DNA of 64,000 bases from Semisulcospira habei (GCA_036245525.1 BTPG01000003.1:185405368-185469367), one strand, 5' to 3'; positions 10,291-22,399 are shown, counted from the stretch's first letter. Translations and numbers: made by a program. The notes: generated by a model not told the origin, from the sequence alone.

Positions 10291-13124
10291 ATGATTTATA
10301 CAACTATGAACAGACCCTCGAAAAAAGGCCAACAATTTCGTATCGGTCACCTAAATATCTACCACCTGGCAAACAAAGTTCAGGATGTCTGTGTTTATGT
10401 TAATACCTCCAACTATTTCCATCTATTTGGTTTAACTGAGACTCGTTTGGCCGCCCACATCAGTGATGAAGCCATCGCCATCCCGAATTATTCTATTATC
10501 AGGAGAGACCCGTCAGTACAGGGTGAGACAGGTGTAGCGGTATATATCCATCAATCCATTCTACACATAACCCGCAGGCGACAAGACCTAGAAACTGGTG
10601 ATGTAGAATGTATTTGGGTAGAAATCAAAAACTCTAAATCCCCGCCCTTACTTGTTGGGTTTCTGTATCGAAACCCCGCAGCCACCTTTGAGTGGTACGA
10701 TAGCTTTTTACACATGATTGATAAAACAGACATTCACAACAAAGATGTTCTCCTTCTTGGAGATTTTAATATTGACTTTCTTAAACCCCATCCATCATGG
10801 GAATGTACTACTACCCTTGTCGGTCTTCACCAGTTGGTAACATCACCCACCAGAATTACGCCATCATCAGCCACTATTATAGACCATATTTATACCAACA
10901 AACCTCAAGCAGTTAGCAACACTCAAGTAAATAGTCTTAGTGTAAGTGACCACTATCCGGTTAGCTGCACATGGCTGTCAAAACTTCCAAAGCTAAAAAA
11001 GCAAGTGCACACTTGCATAACTTACAGATCGTTTAAAAACTTTAATGAAAGTGTTTTCTTGGCTGATTTAGCCACAGCACGATTCATCGACGTGTATAAC
11101 GATAGTGACCCAAATAAAGCATTAGATACCTTTTACCGAATTTTTCTTGGTGTGCTGAACAAACACGCGCCTCTGAGACACAAAAGAGTGAAATACGCTA
11201 CCGTTCCACCATGGCTGACTGCGGATCTGATAGAGGCAATGGAAATTAGAGACCAGCTGAGAAGCGAGAAGCGGTTTACTGAATACAAAACACAGCGTAA
11301 TCGTGTTAAATATATGGTTTTAAATGCAAAGAGATCTCTTTTCGATAAAGTAGTTAAACACAGCAAAGACTCATCTACTGTATGGCGTGCCATTAATTTA
11401 GTAACTAGAGGTACAAATAAAAATAGTGCGCCTTTATCATCCCACCTCACTGCAAATAGGTTTAATGACCACTTTACCTCTATAGCCGAATCGTTAATCC
11501 CAACAGGAAATAACTCATGTGAGTATGTTTGTCCAAACGCGCTAGTACACCACTGTAACCGGGAAAATACGGACAAAGAACCATTCGCGATACCGCCTAT
11601 AGCAGTCCATGAAGTGGGTAAATTAATTTCCTCGATGGAAAATAAAAAGTCATCCGGGCCTGATGAGATCAGCGCAAAAATACTCAAGATATCTCTTCCA
11701 TATATCGTCGAAAGTATTACATATATTTACAATCTCTGTATAAACCAAAACTCTTTTCCAGACGCATTTAAAGACGCAAAAGTGATCCCCCTACCAAAAT
11801 CAAAAGATCTGAGTGAAATCAACAACTTTCGCCCCATATCACTATTACCTGTTTTGTCGAAGCCTTTAGAGCGGCGCATCCATAAGCATCTATCTGAATA
11901 CTTAGAAAACCAAAATCTCATCCATTCACTGCAGTCAGGCTTCAGACCAAACCATTCCTGTCACACTGCCTTGATAAGGATGGCAGATACCTGGTTATCA
12001 TCTATTAATGATTGCAAACTAACAGGTGTAGTTTTCTTAGACTTCCGGAAAGCCTTTGACATGGTAAACCATGACATACTTATAAAGAAAATATCCTTAT
12101 ATACTAAAAGCGCAGCCGTGTTTTTTCAAATCCTACCTAGAAAACAGAAGACAAAAAGTTCTCCTTAATGGTACATATTCTAGTCACTGCAAAGTAAAGC
12201 ATGGCGTGCCCCAGGGCTCTATTTTAGGCCCTCTTTTATTCTTTTTGTTCATCAACGACCTTCCACTCACAATTAGTGATGATAGTGTTGCATGCGATAT
12301 GTTCGCTGATGATGCTGCGATACACACTCCGGATAAGGATTTGTCAGTAATTGACACGCGCCTACAAAACACATTACAGGACATTAACAGCTGGTGCAGT
12401 AACAATTCCATGATCTTAAACCCTGCAAAGACTGAATGTATGGTTGTAAGTACCCGCCAAAAGCACCAGCTCGGCACTCTCTCACTCAGCTTGTCCCTTC
12501 AAGGCAAATCTATCAGCCAGGTAACGGAACATCGTCTTCTCGGCGTTACTGTAGATAACCAGTTTAAATGGCAATGCCATCTTAGTAATATATGTAAGAC
12601 AATATCAAAGAAACTGTTTATTTTATCCAAGTTAAAACATATAGCTAATGTAGAAACACGAAAACAGTTCTTTAACGCCCACATCAGGTCACATATAGAT
12701 TATGCTTCTACGGTGTGGGATGGCGCAAGCGAGGTCCAGTTAAAGAGACTGAACTCTCTTCATCGTAGAGCCGCGAAGCTTATCCTTTCAGACCCTAACT
12801 CAACAACGGATAATAAACTGAAAACCTTAGAAATTCTCCCCTTGAAAAAACATTTATTATACAATAAGGGAATAACGATGTTCAAAGTATTGAATAACAG
12901 ACTCCCCGAGTATATAAAAAAAATGTTTTCCCTCCCGGCATCAACATACTCCAGATCAAGGAAGTCCATTACTGTGCCACGACCTAGAATCGATCTCTAT
13001 AAGACAAGTTTAGCCATTTTTAGGTGCTAGCATGTGGAACACATTGCCCAAACATGTTACAACATCAACAACGCTTTCGTCTTTTAAAACCGCTCTCTTC
13101 AAGTACCTCACCTCAGCATCGTAA
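10291..13124 (+). pseudogene. LINE-A ORF2: endonuclease and reverse transcriptase with two 1-nt frameshifts
   Basis: The first ATG in frame is at 10291. The endonuclease has HLNIYHLANK, GLTETRL, LLLGDFNIDF and SDHYPV. The reverse transcriptase has FRPISLLPVLSKPLE, VVFLDFRKAFDMVNH (motif A), PQGSILGPLLF (motif B) and FADDAAIH (motif C), then a thumb region with HIDYASTVWDG. A frameshift in a T-run at 12119-12125 moves the second half into another frame, and another near 13012-13020 disrupts the last 35 codons before a stop at 13122-13124. No other stop interrupts about 940 codons. The catalytic residues look intact, so loss of function is recent or could partly reflect homopolymer sequencing error. 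Confidence 0.85.
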
Positions 13125-13228
13125 GATTTTCACAGCAACCTGCACTTGCAGTGTACGATTTTCCCCTTTCTAACTCTTCAATTCAGTTATATCTTCAGTT
13201 AATACAAGATGCTAATGCTGCATGTATT

Positions 13229-13303
<75 letters not shown>

Positions 13304-13593
13304 GTGCATGTGCTTGTGTTTATGAATGTAAGTATGAAGATTTATACCTTTACAACTGTGTGTATGTGTGAGATTTTCTATGTTTATTTCCGCTTTTTCA
13401 ATGATTTCTTTTTTAAAAAACTTTATATTTCAATTTTTATTAGTTATATATTTAGTTTTTCCCAATTTAATGATAGTATTTTGTGATTTGTGCATTATAT
13501 GTAAAGTAGATTAGCAACGGCAAGTTCGAAAAATGGTTTCACCAAAACTTTCACCGTTGTAAAATAAAGAATCATTGTCATTGTCATTGTCAT

Positions 13594-13712
<119 letters not shown>

Positions 13713-13715
13713 AAC

Positions 13716-14231
13716 ATGCGCGCATCTCCAGGAGGTATAGATAATGAAGCATCCTTCGGGCGCATGCGGATCTATGGCTCTTGGATATGTTTGGAGCGCG
13801 CGCGCGCACGCACGCACTAACACGCACACACACATCGACGCGCTTTCTGAAGAGCATGCAAGTGACCCGTGTACTTAGTATATCATGTAGCTAGTAAAGT
13901 CAACCTGCTTTCACACAAATTATAGCAAGACTGAAATTGTACCGTGAAGTTCTAGTTTTGTCACTATTTTCTCAAGCTTATGAAGCTAAAGTGAAACTCA
14001 TATCACGTAAAATATAAAATTACGTAAAAACTAAAACTTACGTCATGACAAATGACGTTTGACAAATCAATGACGCGTATGTCCTGCGCCCCTTATAGAC
14101 CTCACTGTAACACTGGCAGATCTGCGGGACTTTTTCAATAGGAGATAATTCAACATCAGAATCAGGTCAAAGACAAAAGGTAGAGACTCTTGACAGCTCT
14201 CATATAGCAGGGGCTTTGTGGGTTATGGTTC
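13716..14231 (+). repeat. R1-like right half with promoter-like sequence, copy 1
   Basis: It matches 39930-40448 upstream of MPEG1. It begins with a degenerate family-B hairpin, then gtttggagcgc, a shared AT-rich body, CRE-like TGACG motifs, ccttatagacctcactg, ataggagataattcaacatc, and ends ggctttgtgggttatggttc. No MPEG1 exon follows. It is either a dispersed element or a leftover duplicated promoter. Confidence 0.7.
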
Positions 14232-14352
14232 ATCCCATTTTGTTTGTCATTTGCATTATGTGAGATGTGCTGTGAAAAGTGTAATCCAGTGCAGCGGTAG
14301 TAAGATATGCAAATACACATTTGTGCACTGATCACAGAAACACAATAAAATA
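14232..14352. other. Unassigned spacer
   Basis: No recognisable feature. Confidence 0.5.
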
Positions 14353-14459
14353 TTAGTCAGTCAGCCAAACAGTCAAGTCCCTCATTGATTGTTTGATTGA
14401 CTGACTGACTGACCGACTAAATGATTGATTGATTGTTTGACTGACTGACAGACTGACTA

Positions 14460-14506
<47 letters not shown>

Positions 14507-14530
14507 CGTTCGTTCGTTCGTTCATTTATT
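14353..14530. repeat. Tetranucleotide repeats (GATT)n, (GACT)n and (CGTT)n
   Basis: Runs of gattgatt, gactgact and finally cgttcgtt. The apparent minus-strand ORF here is repeat translation. Confidence 0.9.
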
Positions 14531-15675
14531 GTATGAAAGAAAATAGGACTATTCCCTTGATATGTCATATAAAAGGAGATCAATAGATTACCTGATAATA
14601 ATGATGCAACAGTCGGGAAAAGACTTATATGCAAGAAAGCCCGTACGCGTGCAGGGAATACATGATATGATTTTGTGTATTTCTTATTTAAAGTAAATCT
14701 GTCAGCAATGCCTTGTAAGTGGTATTTATCCGATTTAAATCTACTGAGGCGGAATTCAGTGATTTGAGTGTGCCCGTCAAGCATTAAAGTAAATAATACA
14801 ATCTTCTGATTTCGCGGTACATACGTCAAGAAGGGATCACTGAAATTGTGTCCCAAAGCGCAACTGATCAATGACAATACATCTCCATTGCGCAGGTGTT
14901 ATTATGTAAGCATGTGCAATTTCAGCTGTTAGACGGCATGGAATGGAATGAAACCCTTAGGCCGTTACAAAAACTTCAACAGTCTATTTTGTAATGAAAA
15001 AGCGATATGATCATTGTCACAAGCAAACATTACAGTATAATATAATTATGCAAGTATTTCATGCAGCCCACCTTACATTTTGATTACCTTTTCTTCGACT
15101 CCCCGCCCCCCTTCCCCCCCCCCCCCCCCCCCGACCACCTACCCCAACCCATTGATTCCTCATTTGCATGACCTCCCAGTGAGCAAAAGGTGTTCTGGCC
15201 TGTCTTGGGATTGCTAAAGAAACAAATTTCCAATCGGTGTGTCTCCGATTTATTTAATATTTCTTTTTGGTTCCGCAGTTATAATCGTATAAGTGTTCCC
15301 GACAGTTCCGAAAATGTCGCATTTTTGTTGCTCGTCAGTATACTAACTGCTTAGAAAAATGGAGAAAAAAATACTGATAAATTTTTAAAGTGTACTCTGA
15401 ACACATTTTAATGCGGATGGCCTGACTACAACAGAGGGCATAAACCAAACCGATCTTTGTCATCAAAAGGCATAGAGTTTCATGAAGCCAAGAAGTAGCG
15501 TGAGTCCATTAGAATCTGTGCCTCTTGCATGTAAGTGGAAAGGAGCTTTTGGCCGTTGAAGGTGTGTCAAACACGAGTGTCTTATCTATATAGGCGGTAT
15601 ATATCGTTTGTCTGAGGTAATCAACTTGTTGGTGCACTCTTTCCAGTAAACAGTTGTGTGTCTGCGTGCGTGCGC

Positions 15676-15678
<3 letters not shown>
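14531..15678. other. Unassigned sequence with poly-C run and a short dispersed repeat
   Basis: A C run lies at 15105-15133. The segment about 15155-15225 (ttgcatgacctcccagtgag and following) recurs at about 5985-6045, also beside a homopolymer run. No gene is supported. Confidence 0.5.
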
Positions 15679-15736
<58 letters not shown>

Positions 15737-15772
15737 CGTTCGTGCGTGTGTGTGTGTGCGTACGTGCGTGCG

Positions 15773-15830
<58 letters not shown>

Positions 15831-15842
15831 TGTGTGTGTGTG
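15679..15842. repeat. (GT)n microsatellite with interruptions
   Basis: TG repeats interrupted by gcgtgcg blocks. Confidence 0.95.
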
Positions 15843-16204
15843 TTTTCGGCGGTGACTTAGTTAATTTACTCACATCCCGAAGCAACGGGGTTACATATTA
15901 GTATCGTCGGCGAAGCTGTTACAAGAACTCAGGGGGAATTTGACAGATTATGATAGGTGGATGAGATAGCCTGATTTTCACAGGACTGTTAACACAGGTT
16001 TATGTCGAAGCTTTTCACTTGATACCTCTGAGCTATCACGGTCGTGACTTCTCCCCCGATTAGAGCCGGAAGATTCATTATATAAAATGATACATGACAG
16101 TGCCCGATTAGCCCAGCTGCTTACACGCTCCTGACCTAGAGAGGAGGAAGGGGATAGGTAGTGTGGTGGAGTGGGAGGTGGGAAGGGGTCTAGTGTGTGT
16201 CGTT
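15843..16204. other. Unassigned sequence
   Basis: No recognisable coding or repeat feature. Confidence 0.5.
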
Positions 16205-16459
16205 TAGATCTTGATAAGCTAAGACAAGCTTGAGAAAATCGTTGGGGGCAGGTTGGAGAGCCTTGACGGCCTCTACAAGACGAAAATGATACGCAAGGGC
16301 CTGAGGCTGGCAGCTGACACTTCCCACTGCCTTTCTAAGCACCTTATAAAGCTCCCGTCTGGCCCTAGGTTCAAGGCTCCTCTTGTTAAAACCAAACACT
16401 ACAAGGGCAGCTTTGTACCCTCGGCCATTCGTCTCCTAAATGAGGAGTGTGTTCACTAG
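16205..16459 (+). pseudogene. C-terminal tail of a non-LTR reverse-transcriptase ORF
   Basis: A short frame carries GLRLAADTSHCLSKHL, LPSGPRFKAPLVKTKHYKGS and FVPSAIRLLNEE before a stop at about 16457. The pattern 'D.SH.L...LPSGRRF..P..KT.RYK.SFVP.AIRLLN' is the typical end of many invertebrate and fish non-LTR ORF2 proteins, and it is a different family from LINE-A. The body of the element is missing and no tail repeat is visible. Confidence 0.6.
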
Positions 16460-16542
16460 CGTATCTCTCTCTCCCTGTTGACGCCGTCGAGGAACTTGCA
16501 CCTCATACGTCGCAGTGGTATCTTGCAAGAGGCAGACTTAGA

Positions 16543-17136
16543 GCTGTTCTTAATTGGACGAACTCTTGATCGGCAAACCTAGATCGGAGCAGATCGGCAA
16601 TCTTTTGGTTTGTTTTTTAATTGAGTTTGAATGAACCTAGGCGAACTTCAACAAACCAGGTTTGCCATGGTTCTCTTTCTTAACTGAAGTACTTGATTCG
16701 GCGCACCTACTGTCTGTGAAGGTGTTCAAAATGCCTGACGGCCGCTATGCCGCTTCGCGATTTGAACGATTCTTGTTTTTGTACTCCTTGCAGTAGCGAT
16801 CCCACAAACAGCGTTGCGCCTCCCAGAAATCAATTTTAAAAAAAAAATAGGTCTTGTTCTTCGCACGAGTGAAATATCGCTGTACGCCATAGTTGTTTGT
16901 ATCGGTGACTATCTTCTTATCTCCAACGCAGAAGAGGGTAAAAGTCTTGAAAAATCAGAGCAAAAAGTTCGCCTTGAATCGCTCGACATGTCGAGCGAAC
17001 GTTTTCCGACAGCGAACAATGGTTTGCCGAGGTTCGTGAACTACTTCGAACCAGGTTCGCCGTATGTTTAGATCGTCCAATTAAGAACCAAGATCGCCCG
17101 AGATCGTGAACTAAGGTTCGTTTAATTAAGAACAGC
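16543..17136. mobile_element. ~594-bp nonautonomous element with terminal inverted repeats
   Basis: The left end gctgttcttaattggacgaa and the reverse complement of the right end (gctgttcttaattaaacgaa) match over about 20 bases. A second copy of the motif (cgtccaattaagaacca) lies inside the right end. No convincing ORF is present. Clear target-site duplication was not found. Confidence 0.65.
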
Positions 17137-17176
17137 CTTTACTCTTATACCACTGACACTGTGGTCATGTGGTGGG

Positions 17177-17177
<1 letters not shown>

Positions 17178-17249
<72 letters not shown>

Positions 17250-17320
17250 TTTGTTTTTGTTTTGTTTTTTGTCTGTCGGGGGGGGGGGGGGGAGGGGAGG
17301 GGGGAGGGGGGGGGGAGGGC
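17178..17320. repeat. (GT)n microsatellite followed by poly-G
   Basis: TG run to about 17247, then interrupted G run from 17278. Confidence 0.95.
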
Positions 17321-17429
17321 CCTCGGGCCAGAAGATGGATAAGATACTGAGCAGTGTGTGAGTATTATTTTTAAATTATTTGTTTTTACACCATTGTCAT
17401 AATGTGGCTGAAACCGTACGCGCGCGTGT

Positions 17430-17505
17430 AATCCCAACGAAAGAAAGTGAATTTGTCGGCCAGACTGACACAATAAAGTTTTTGAATTGAATTGAATTGA
17501 ATAAG
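17430..17505 (+). repeat. Retroposon 3' end with (TTGAA)n tail
   Basis: Sequence gacacaataaag followed by repeated ttgaa looks like the tail of a non-LTR element or SINE. The body upstream is not recognised. Confidence 0.4.
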
Positions 17506-17773
17506 GACCGGTCGACCATAAATAAGCCTGCGATAGGGAAGGAGGGAGATGGGTGCATATAAACAGAGCAAGCGTTGACAGGAATCGTAATGTCTAAGCA
17601 AAAGGACTTTTATTTTCAGATAGCCATTTGAACGATCCTGGTAAATCAAAGTGGCACACCTGCAGCGCGCTTGAATAGATCAGTGTGCAGGTCGTACTTC
17701 TCAGGCAATAACTGTGCCTGTCAACATAACCCACCCGTTAGGGCCGTCCATTATCACTCCGATGCCGTGGGCC

Positions 17774-17964
17774 TTAACCCCTTGCATCCTAAGGCCGATT
17801 TTTGAGTTGTTGTCTGAAGACAACATTACTATCCATGAGACAGATCGACAATGATAGTTCAAGAGTGGTGCCAGGATAGGGCTTCCATTGGCGCCAAGCT
17901 ATTCTGGCATCACCCTTGAACTAACATGGTCGAGCCAAATGCAGCTGTGGTGTGTCAGGGTTAA
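17774..17964. mobile_element. Palindromic element, family A
   Basis: TTAA at 17774-17777 and 17961-17964. The arms contain gatagttcaagagtggtgcc and the complementary ggcatcacccttgaac; the loop side is partly deleted. Confidence 0.7.
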
Positions 17965-17984
17965 GTGAGCTATAGCCCGAACCA

Positions 17985-18390
17985 GTTAGTTAGTTAGTTA
18001 GTTATTTGGGTTTAACCCCGAGCAGGCAACTAAGGCCATCTCACGGCGGGAAGGGTAAAAATCTGGTCAGCCAGACTAAAGGAAAGGTCTTAAGACATGA
18101 TGTAAATATACCTTAAAAATATGTCAGGCTAAAATGTCGCACAGGTTTTTAAAGAAAACGTCGACAGACTCTCAAAAAGGTCAAAATGATAGAAGCATCA
18201 TAGTCTATAAACGCTCAAATCTTATTAAAAATATGGCACTCTCTCAGAAAACTGAAGATCTTGTCCGGGGGCACATCCCGGAACAAAACCTCCAAGGAGT
18301 CTGCTGTGAAATGTTTATACCTTGTGTCGATTAGATCAGCACAAGACAACAAAAAGTGTTGAACAGAGTACATAGCCCGAACCAACCAAC
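17985..18390. repeat. Dispersed repeat beginning (TTAG)n-tttaaccccgagcaggc
   Basis: The segment gttagttagtt, then gagcaggcaactaaggccat, recurs at 47432-47490 inside MPEG1 intron 3. The longer copy here extends into unrelated-looking sequence to about 18390. It resembles a retroposon terminus; the class is uncertain. Confidence 0.45.
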
Positions 18391-18782
18391 CAGGTTAGTC
18401 TTGTCTAAAGATAACAAGGGGAATCACCCGTCGCTAGACAAATACCCTGCACTAACGTTCGCTGCAACAGTGATAACGTCCCTTTTCGGTCCATTCCGCT
18501 AGTGGGAGACCCCGGTCATTGGGGCTCATGGCAGAGTGAAATTTTTGCTAACTAGTATCGGCTCTGGATTTTCGTCGAACTGAAGGATGTTATATTTTTA
18601 ATTTAATTTTTTTTTTGTGTGTGTAAATGCCATAGGGTCTTGTGTGCCAACTTTGTGAATTCAAGAGAAGATCGCTGAGGACCACGCAGTAGATGAGCCA
18701 ATCTCAAATGGTCGCTTGTCTGGAACCTTTTCAGAAATAAGTTTGTATAAATTAACTAACTGTAGATACAACTCTGCATTTT
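18391..18782. other. Unassigned sequence
   Basis: No recognisable feature. Confidence 0.5.
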
Positions 18783-19612
18783 AAATCCCTTCTATTTATA
18801 GAAGGGACATTTTAGGACGGGTCGCGGTGGGGCGAATTATTTTGCATGTCCATGATGTCAAAGACGGGCAGGCCTAAACCTCTAACAATTGAAGTAACAA
18901 GATAAAAATTACGTCATGACTAGTTACGCTAACATCGCTGCTGAACTTACATTTGGCGCGAAGAGCAGTGTGTGCGTATTTGCGCATGTATGACTGTGCG
19001 CATGTATGACTTTGCGTATGTATGTAAACAAGAGAATATCCAATATTTCTGTACACACAAGCTTGAAACTTGGTGAAATCCTTTTTTAAGTGGGTGGTAA
19101 GAGAGCCTCCGAGCATATTGTAATTGACTGTCTCATTGAAGACATAAACAACCGTTTATAGGAAGTCGGTTGACCCAGATTAGAGTCCGTAATTTTTGTC
19201 ATATTTACTTGAACTTTTGCATGTAGCTATTTTGGAGAAAGACATTGGATGAGTTCGTTAGCCAGTTTTGTATCCTTTCAACTTCTTTACCAAAAATAAT
19301 TCTTTTCAGAAAAGAATTAAAACACTAACACTTCTAGATAAAGTCAGACAGTGGCGGTGACTTAAAAGAGGCAAATCCGTCACCACGCAAACATTGACAT
19401 AATACTCTAAACTCTACGTCATGACAAATGACGTTTGTCAAATCAATGACGCGTATGTCCTGCACCCCTTATAAAACTCACTGAAACATTGGCAGATCTG
19501 CGAGACTTTTCAACAGGAGATAATTCATCATCAGAATCAGGTCAAAGACAAAAGGTAGAGACCATAGACAGCGAGGACAGCTCACATATAGAAGGGACTT
19601 TGTGGGTTATGG
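18783..19612 (+). mobile_element. Dispersed element R1, most complete copy (~830 bp)
   Basis: The left end aaatcccttctatttatag and the reverse complement of the right end (caaagtcccttctatatg) form imperfect terminal inverted repeats. The interior holds the R1 left half (as at 8957) and the right half shared with 13716-14231 and 39930-40448, including a clear TATAAAA at about 19471 and gacgtttgtcaaatcaatga-type CRE-like motifs. No ORF. It is probably a nonautonomous DNA transposon. Confidence 0.65.
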
Positions 19613-20337
19613 TTCATTCCATCTTGTTGGTAGCTGAATTTGAATGGAATAAAGAATTTTTATACTAAGGTGTGTATCATTTTTTTGAGTTGGTTTGCTT
19701 GTGAGATGATTTTAAATTTAAAAAAAACCACGAGATTTTCGGTACAGAAAAACATTACATGGCTTCCTCTGACAAGGAAGCATGGAAATGGATGGCAACC
19801 TGAAGTAAATCCTGTTTGTGTGTTGCATGTGGATTACAGTACGTGCACAGGCCAAAGCGTTTGATGATGATTTTCTTTCTAATTTATAATTTGAAAAATA
19901 TGGTGTCGCGCGTTACCTCTACGGTCATAGTAGTCCCGAAACTTGAGTATACAAATGATACAGCTAAAGGCACATAATCACGAAAGCAAAATAACCACAC
20001 GATTATCAATGCATTTGTTTTTTTCAGAAAACGAGTGTTATCCGTTAAAACGAGTCAAAAACAATTATTTAGCAAGGGACAAAAATAGACATCGTGATTC
20101 CGGTCATTCGTAACGTTCAACACATTGACTGTAGTGTGACAACATGCTTGGCACAAGACAAATTCTTCTCTAACTCACTAAAAACGTTACAAAAAAAAAG
20201 AAAAAAATTGTTGGATACTGTTTCAGTAGTGTCAGATACATGCAATCAACTCAAAATCGGTTTTCAAAATGAGAGATGAAATTTCAGCTGTGTTTAATGT
20301 TCCCTGTCTGACCTTTTGAGAATTGCTCAGATACAAG
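19613..20337. other. Unassigned AT-rich sequence
   Basis: No convincing gene or repeat. Confidence 0.5.
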
Positions 20338-20834
20338 CAAATGGATTGACTTCTCGCAAGAGATGGATCAACCCTGATAGGTTAAAGGTTGTGCCTGATT
20401 AGTTTGGCTCCTGAAGGCGCCAAACTAATCAGGCACCACCTTTAAGTCTTTAATCAAACACCGCCTTTACACTGTTAATCAAGCACTACTTTTACGCTTT
20501 TCTAATCAGGCACCGTCTTTACACTTTTATTCAAGCGCCAACTCTACACTTTTATTATCAAGCACCAATTTTACAATTTTACCATTAAGCACCACCTTTC
20601 CGCTTTTATAATCAAGCACCCCCTTACAATATATAATCAAGCACCACCATTACACCTTTTAGCAAGAACACTCGCTACATTTTTAATCAAGCACCACCCT
20701 TAAAACTTTTGTTATGCACCACCTTTACAACTTTAATCAAGGAACAATCCTACAACTTTGAACTATCATAGTGGGTCCTGTTTTGCCGCAGCTGCAGTGT
20801 GTCATGTCTGAATGTGATGATTTTTTCCAGTTAA
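20338..20834. mobile_element. Family A palindromic element with an internal minisatellite expansion
   Basis: The left arm (gatggatcaaccctgatagg, gtgcctgattagtttgg) and the inner right arm (ccaaactaatcaggcacca) are family A-like. The right arm is then expanded before closing with ctttgaactatcatag. It ends at a TTAA shared with the neighbouring family C element. Confidence 0.6.
20430..20760. repeat. Minisatellite, ~26-30-bp units
   Basis: Roughly 11 units of the form atcaagcaccacctttaca followed by cttttta, with many substitutions. The unit derives from the arm of the surrounding palindrome (caggcaccaccttta). Confidence 0.8.
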
Positions 20835-20922
20835 CCCAATGGCTGTCGGTAGTTCTTTTTGTCGCGATGATTCCTGCAGGAATCATCGCGACGAAGCGCG
20901 CTACCGACAGCCAAAGGGTTAA
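20831..20922. mobile_element. Palindromic element, family C, flanked by TTAA
   Basis: TTAA plus cccaatggctgtcggtag on the left mirrors ctaccgacagccaaaggg plus TTAA on the right. The centre gtcgcgatgattcctgcagg is palindromic. Confidence 0.8.
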
Positions 20923-21083
20923 TGATAATCAATGATTCAAATGAACTTGGCAACAAATCCGTCAGTGGTGTCAAATGTATAGCTGTACACATTATCACAG
21001 CAAAGATTAATGATCAGTGATTAAGTCCACGCTTGACCCTTGTTTTCGCAACCTCAGCACAAACACAGCACAACACTATTATA
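20923..21083. other. Short unassigned spacer
   Basis: No feature seen. Confidence 0.4.
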
Positions 21084-21150
21084 TGCAAGAGGCATAGATC
21101 CTCATGAGCCCTCACATTTGCGGGGTCTCATGAGGATCGATGCCTCTTGC
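21084..21150. repeat. Palindromic element core, family B
   Basis: gcaagaggcatagatcctca mirrors tgaggatcgatgcctcttgc around a ttgcgggg loop. Confidence 0.8.
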
Positions 21151-21503
21151 TAGCCTCATTCGTAAGTGGCAGATGGAGTAGACAAGCAGACATCATTTCT
21201 AGACGTTGAGAGTGAAGAGGTGAACGCTTCGTTTGACCCACAGACGATAACAAAGAGGTCAGCTGTATCACTGCCTGGTGTGTCACTGACGCTGTTATTC
21301 TGAAAGTTTCGAGCGGCAGGTATGTAGATATTTTCAAAATTAGTTTCTAGATGTGTGAACCACCATATTAACAAGTAATAAAACGAAAGAACGAACAAAC
21401 AAACTAACTAAATAACAAAAAAGGACTAAGCGACTAGATAAGTAACTCACTCACTAACTAACCAACGAACGAACGAAAGTACGAAGGAGACAAGGAACTA
21501 ATG

Positions 21504-21581
<78 letters not shown>

Positions 21582-21779
21582 GAAAATGATTAGGGAAATA
21601 GTAAACTATCAAACTGACTAATTAACTTAAAAGAATAAACAAAACAGCAATTAAACTAAACCAACCAGTCAACCAAGTACCTTTCACGTTGTATTGTTTC
21701 TTGTCACCATTTCAAAAGACCTCGTGTAAAACATTTCATTTTTATATTTTTCTTCCTTTTTTTTTCCATTTTCTTACCT
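21151..21779. other. Unassigned sequence with (ACTA)n tetranucleotide run
   Basis: A perfect actaacta run lies at about 21502-21580 with degenerate flanks. No gene is supported. Confidence 0.6.
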
Positions 21780-21866
21780 ATTAGCTGTCGGTAGCGCCTT
21801 TTGTCGCGATTATTCCTGTAGGGAATTATCGCGATAAAAGGCGCTGCTGACAGCCAGAGGGATTAA
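21780..21866. mobile_element. Palindromic element, family C
   Basis: agctgtcggtagcgcctttt mirrors aaaaggcgctgctgacagc; a TTAA closes the right side at 21863-21866. Confidence 0.7.
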
Positions 21867-21887
21867 ACTGACTTGGAGGTCATCCTC

Positions 21888-22036
21888 AGTGGTCTGGATT
21901 AAGAAAAGGACAGTCTTGTCTTCCTGTTCCAGACCTCTGGTCTGGAACAGGAAGACAAGACTTTCCTTTCCTTAACTTTAACAGACCTCAGGTCGGGAAC
22001 AGGAAGACAAAACTGTCCTTTCTTTAATCCAGACCA
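21888..22036. repeat. Compound palindrome built from a fluctuating 45-bp arm
   Basis: ggtctggattaagaaaagga and gtcttcctgttccagacc on the left are answered by two right-arm copies of ggaacaggaagacaa and a final cctttctttaatccagacc. Confidence 0.7.
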
Positions 22037-22311
22037 ATGAGAATGACCGCCGCATTTTTCCATGCAGCTGCTAGACTTGTTCCATGCAAGGAAATTGCCA
22101 ACAACAAAAGAAACACGCTAAAAAGTAATACTAATTATACTGCTGAGAGAAAGCAAGGCGACATTATTCGAATCATCAGAGACACTAAAATGTTTCCGAT
22201 AACTCAAATAATGGCGCATTTTACTCGTCTGTATAAATATTTCTCTGAGTTGTCTTAAGCGTGATTGATTGACTGACTGGTTGATTGATTGATTGATTGA
22301 TTGATTGATTA

Positions 22312-22346
<35 letters not shown>

Positions 22347-22399
22347 TACTGATTGATCGATTGATAGATTGATTCTTTCTTTCTTTCTTTCTTTTGTTT
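22037..22399. other. Unassigned sequence ending in (GATT)n and (TTTC)n
   Basis: A gattgatt run occupies about 22265-22370, then tttctttc. No gene is supported. Confidence 0.6.

Larger units (their letters stand above)
9741..13593 (+). mobile_element. LINE-A, near full-length non-LTR retrotransposon inserted in (TC)n
   Basis: The element runs from directly after a (TC)n tract to a tail followed by another (TC)n tract. It has a 550-base leader, one long endonuclease plus reverse-transcriptase ORF, a 3' UTR holding a (GT)n run (13231-13300), a 3' hairpin at 13513-13567 (caacgg pairs with ccgttg), AATAAA and a cattgt tail repeat. No separate ORF1 is seen. The domain order and the FADD box fit the CR1/L2/Jockey group; the exact clade needs a tree. 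Confidence 0.85.

Noticed and set aside
14353..14877. 174-codon minus-strand frame
   Set aside because: A third is tetranucleotide repeat (INQS) and the rest has no recognisable domain or homologous copy in the window.
20430..20760. CRISPR-like array
   Set aside because: Units are tandem without unique spacers and diverge gradually, the locus is eukaryotic and the unit derives from the neighbouring hairpin arm.
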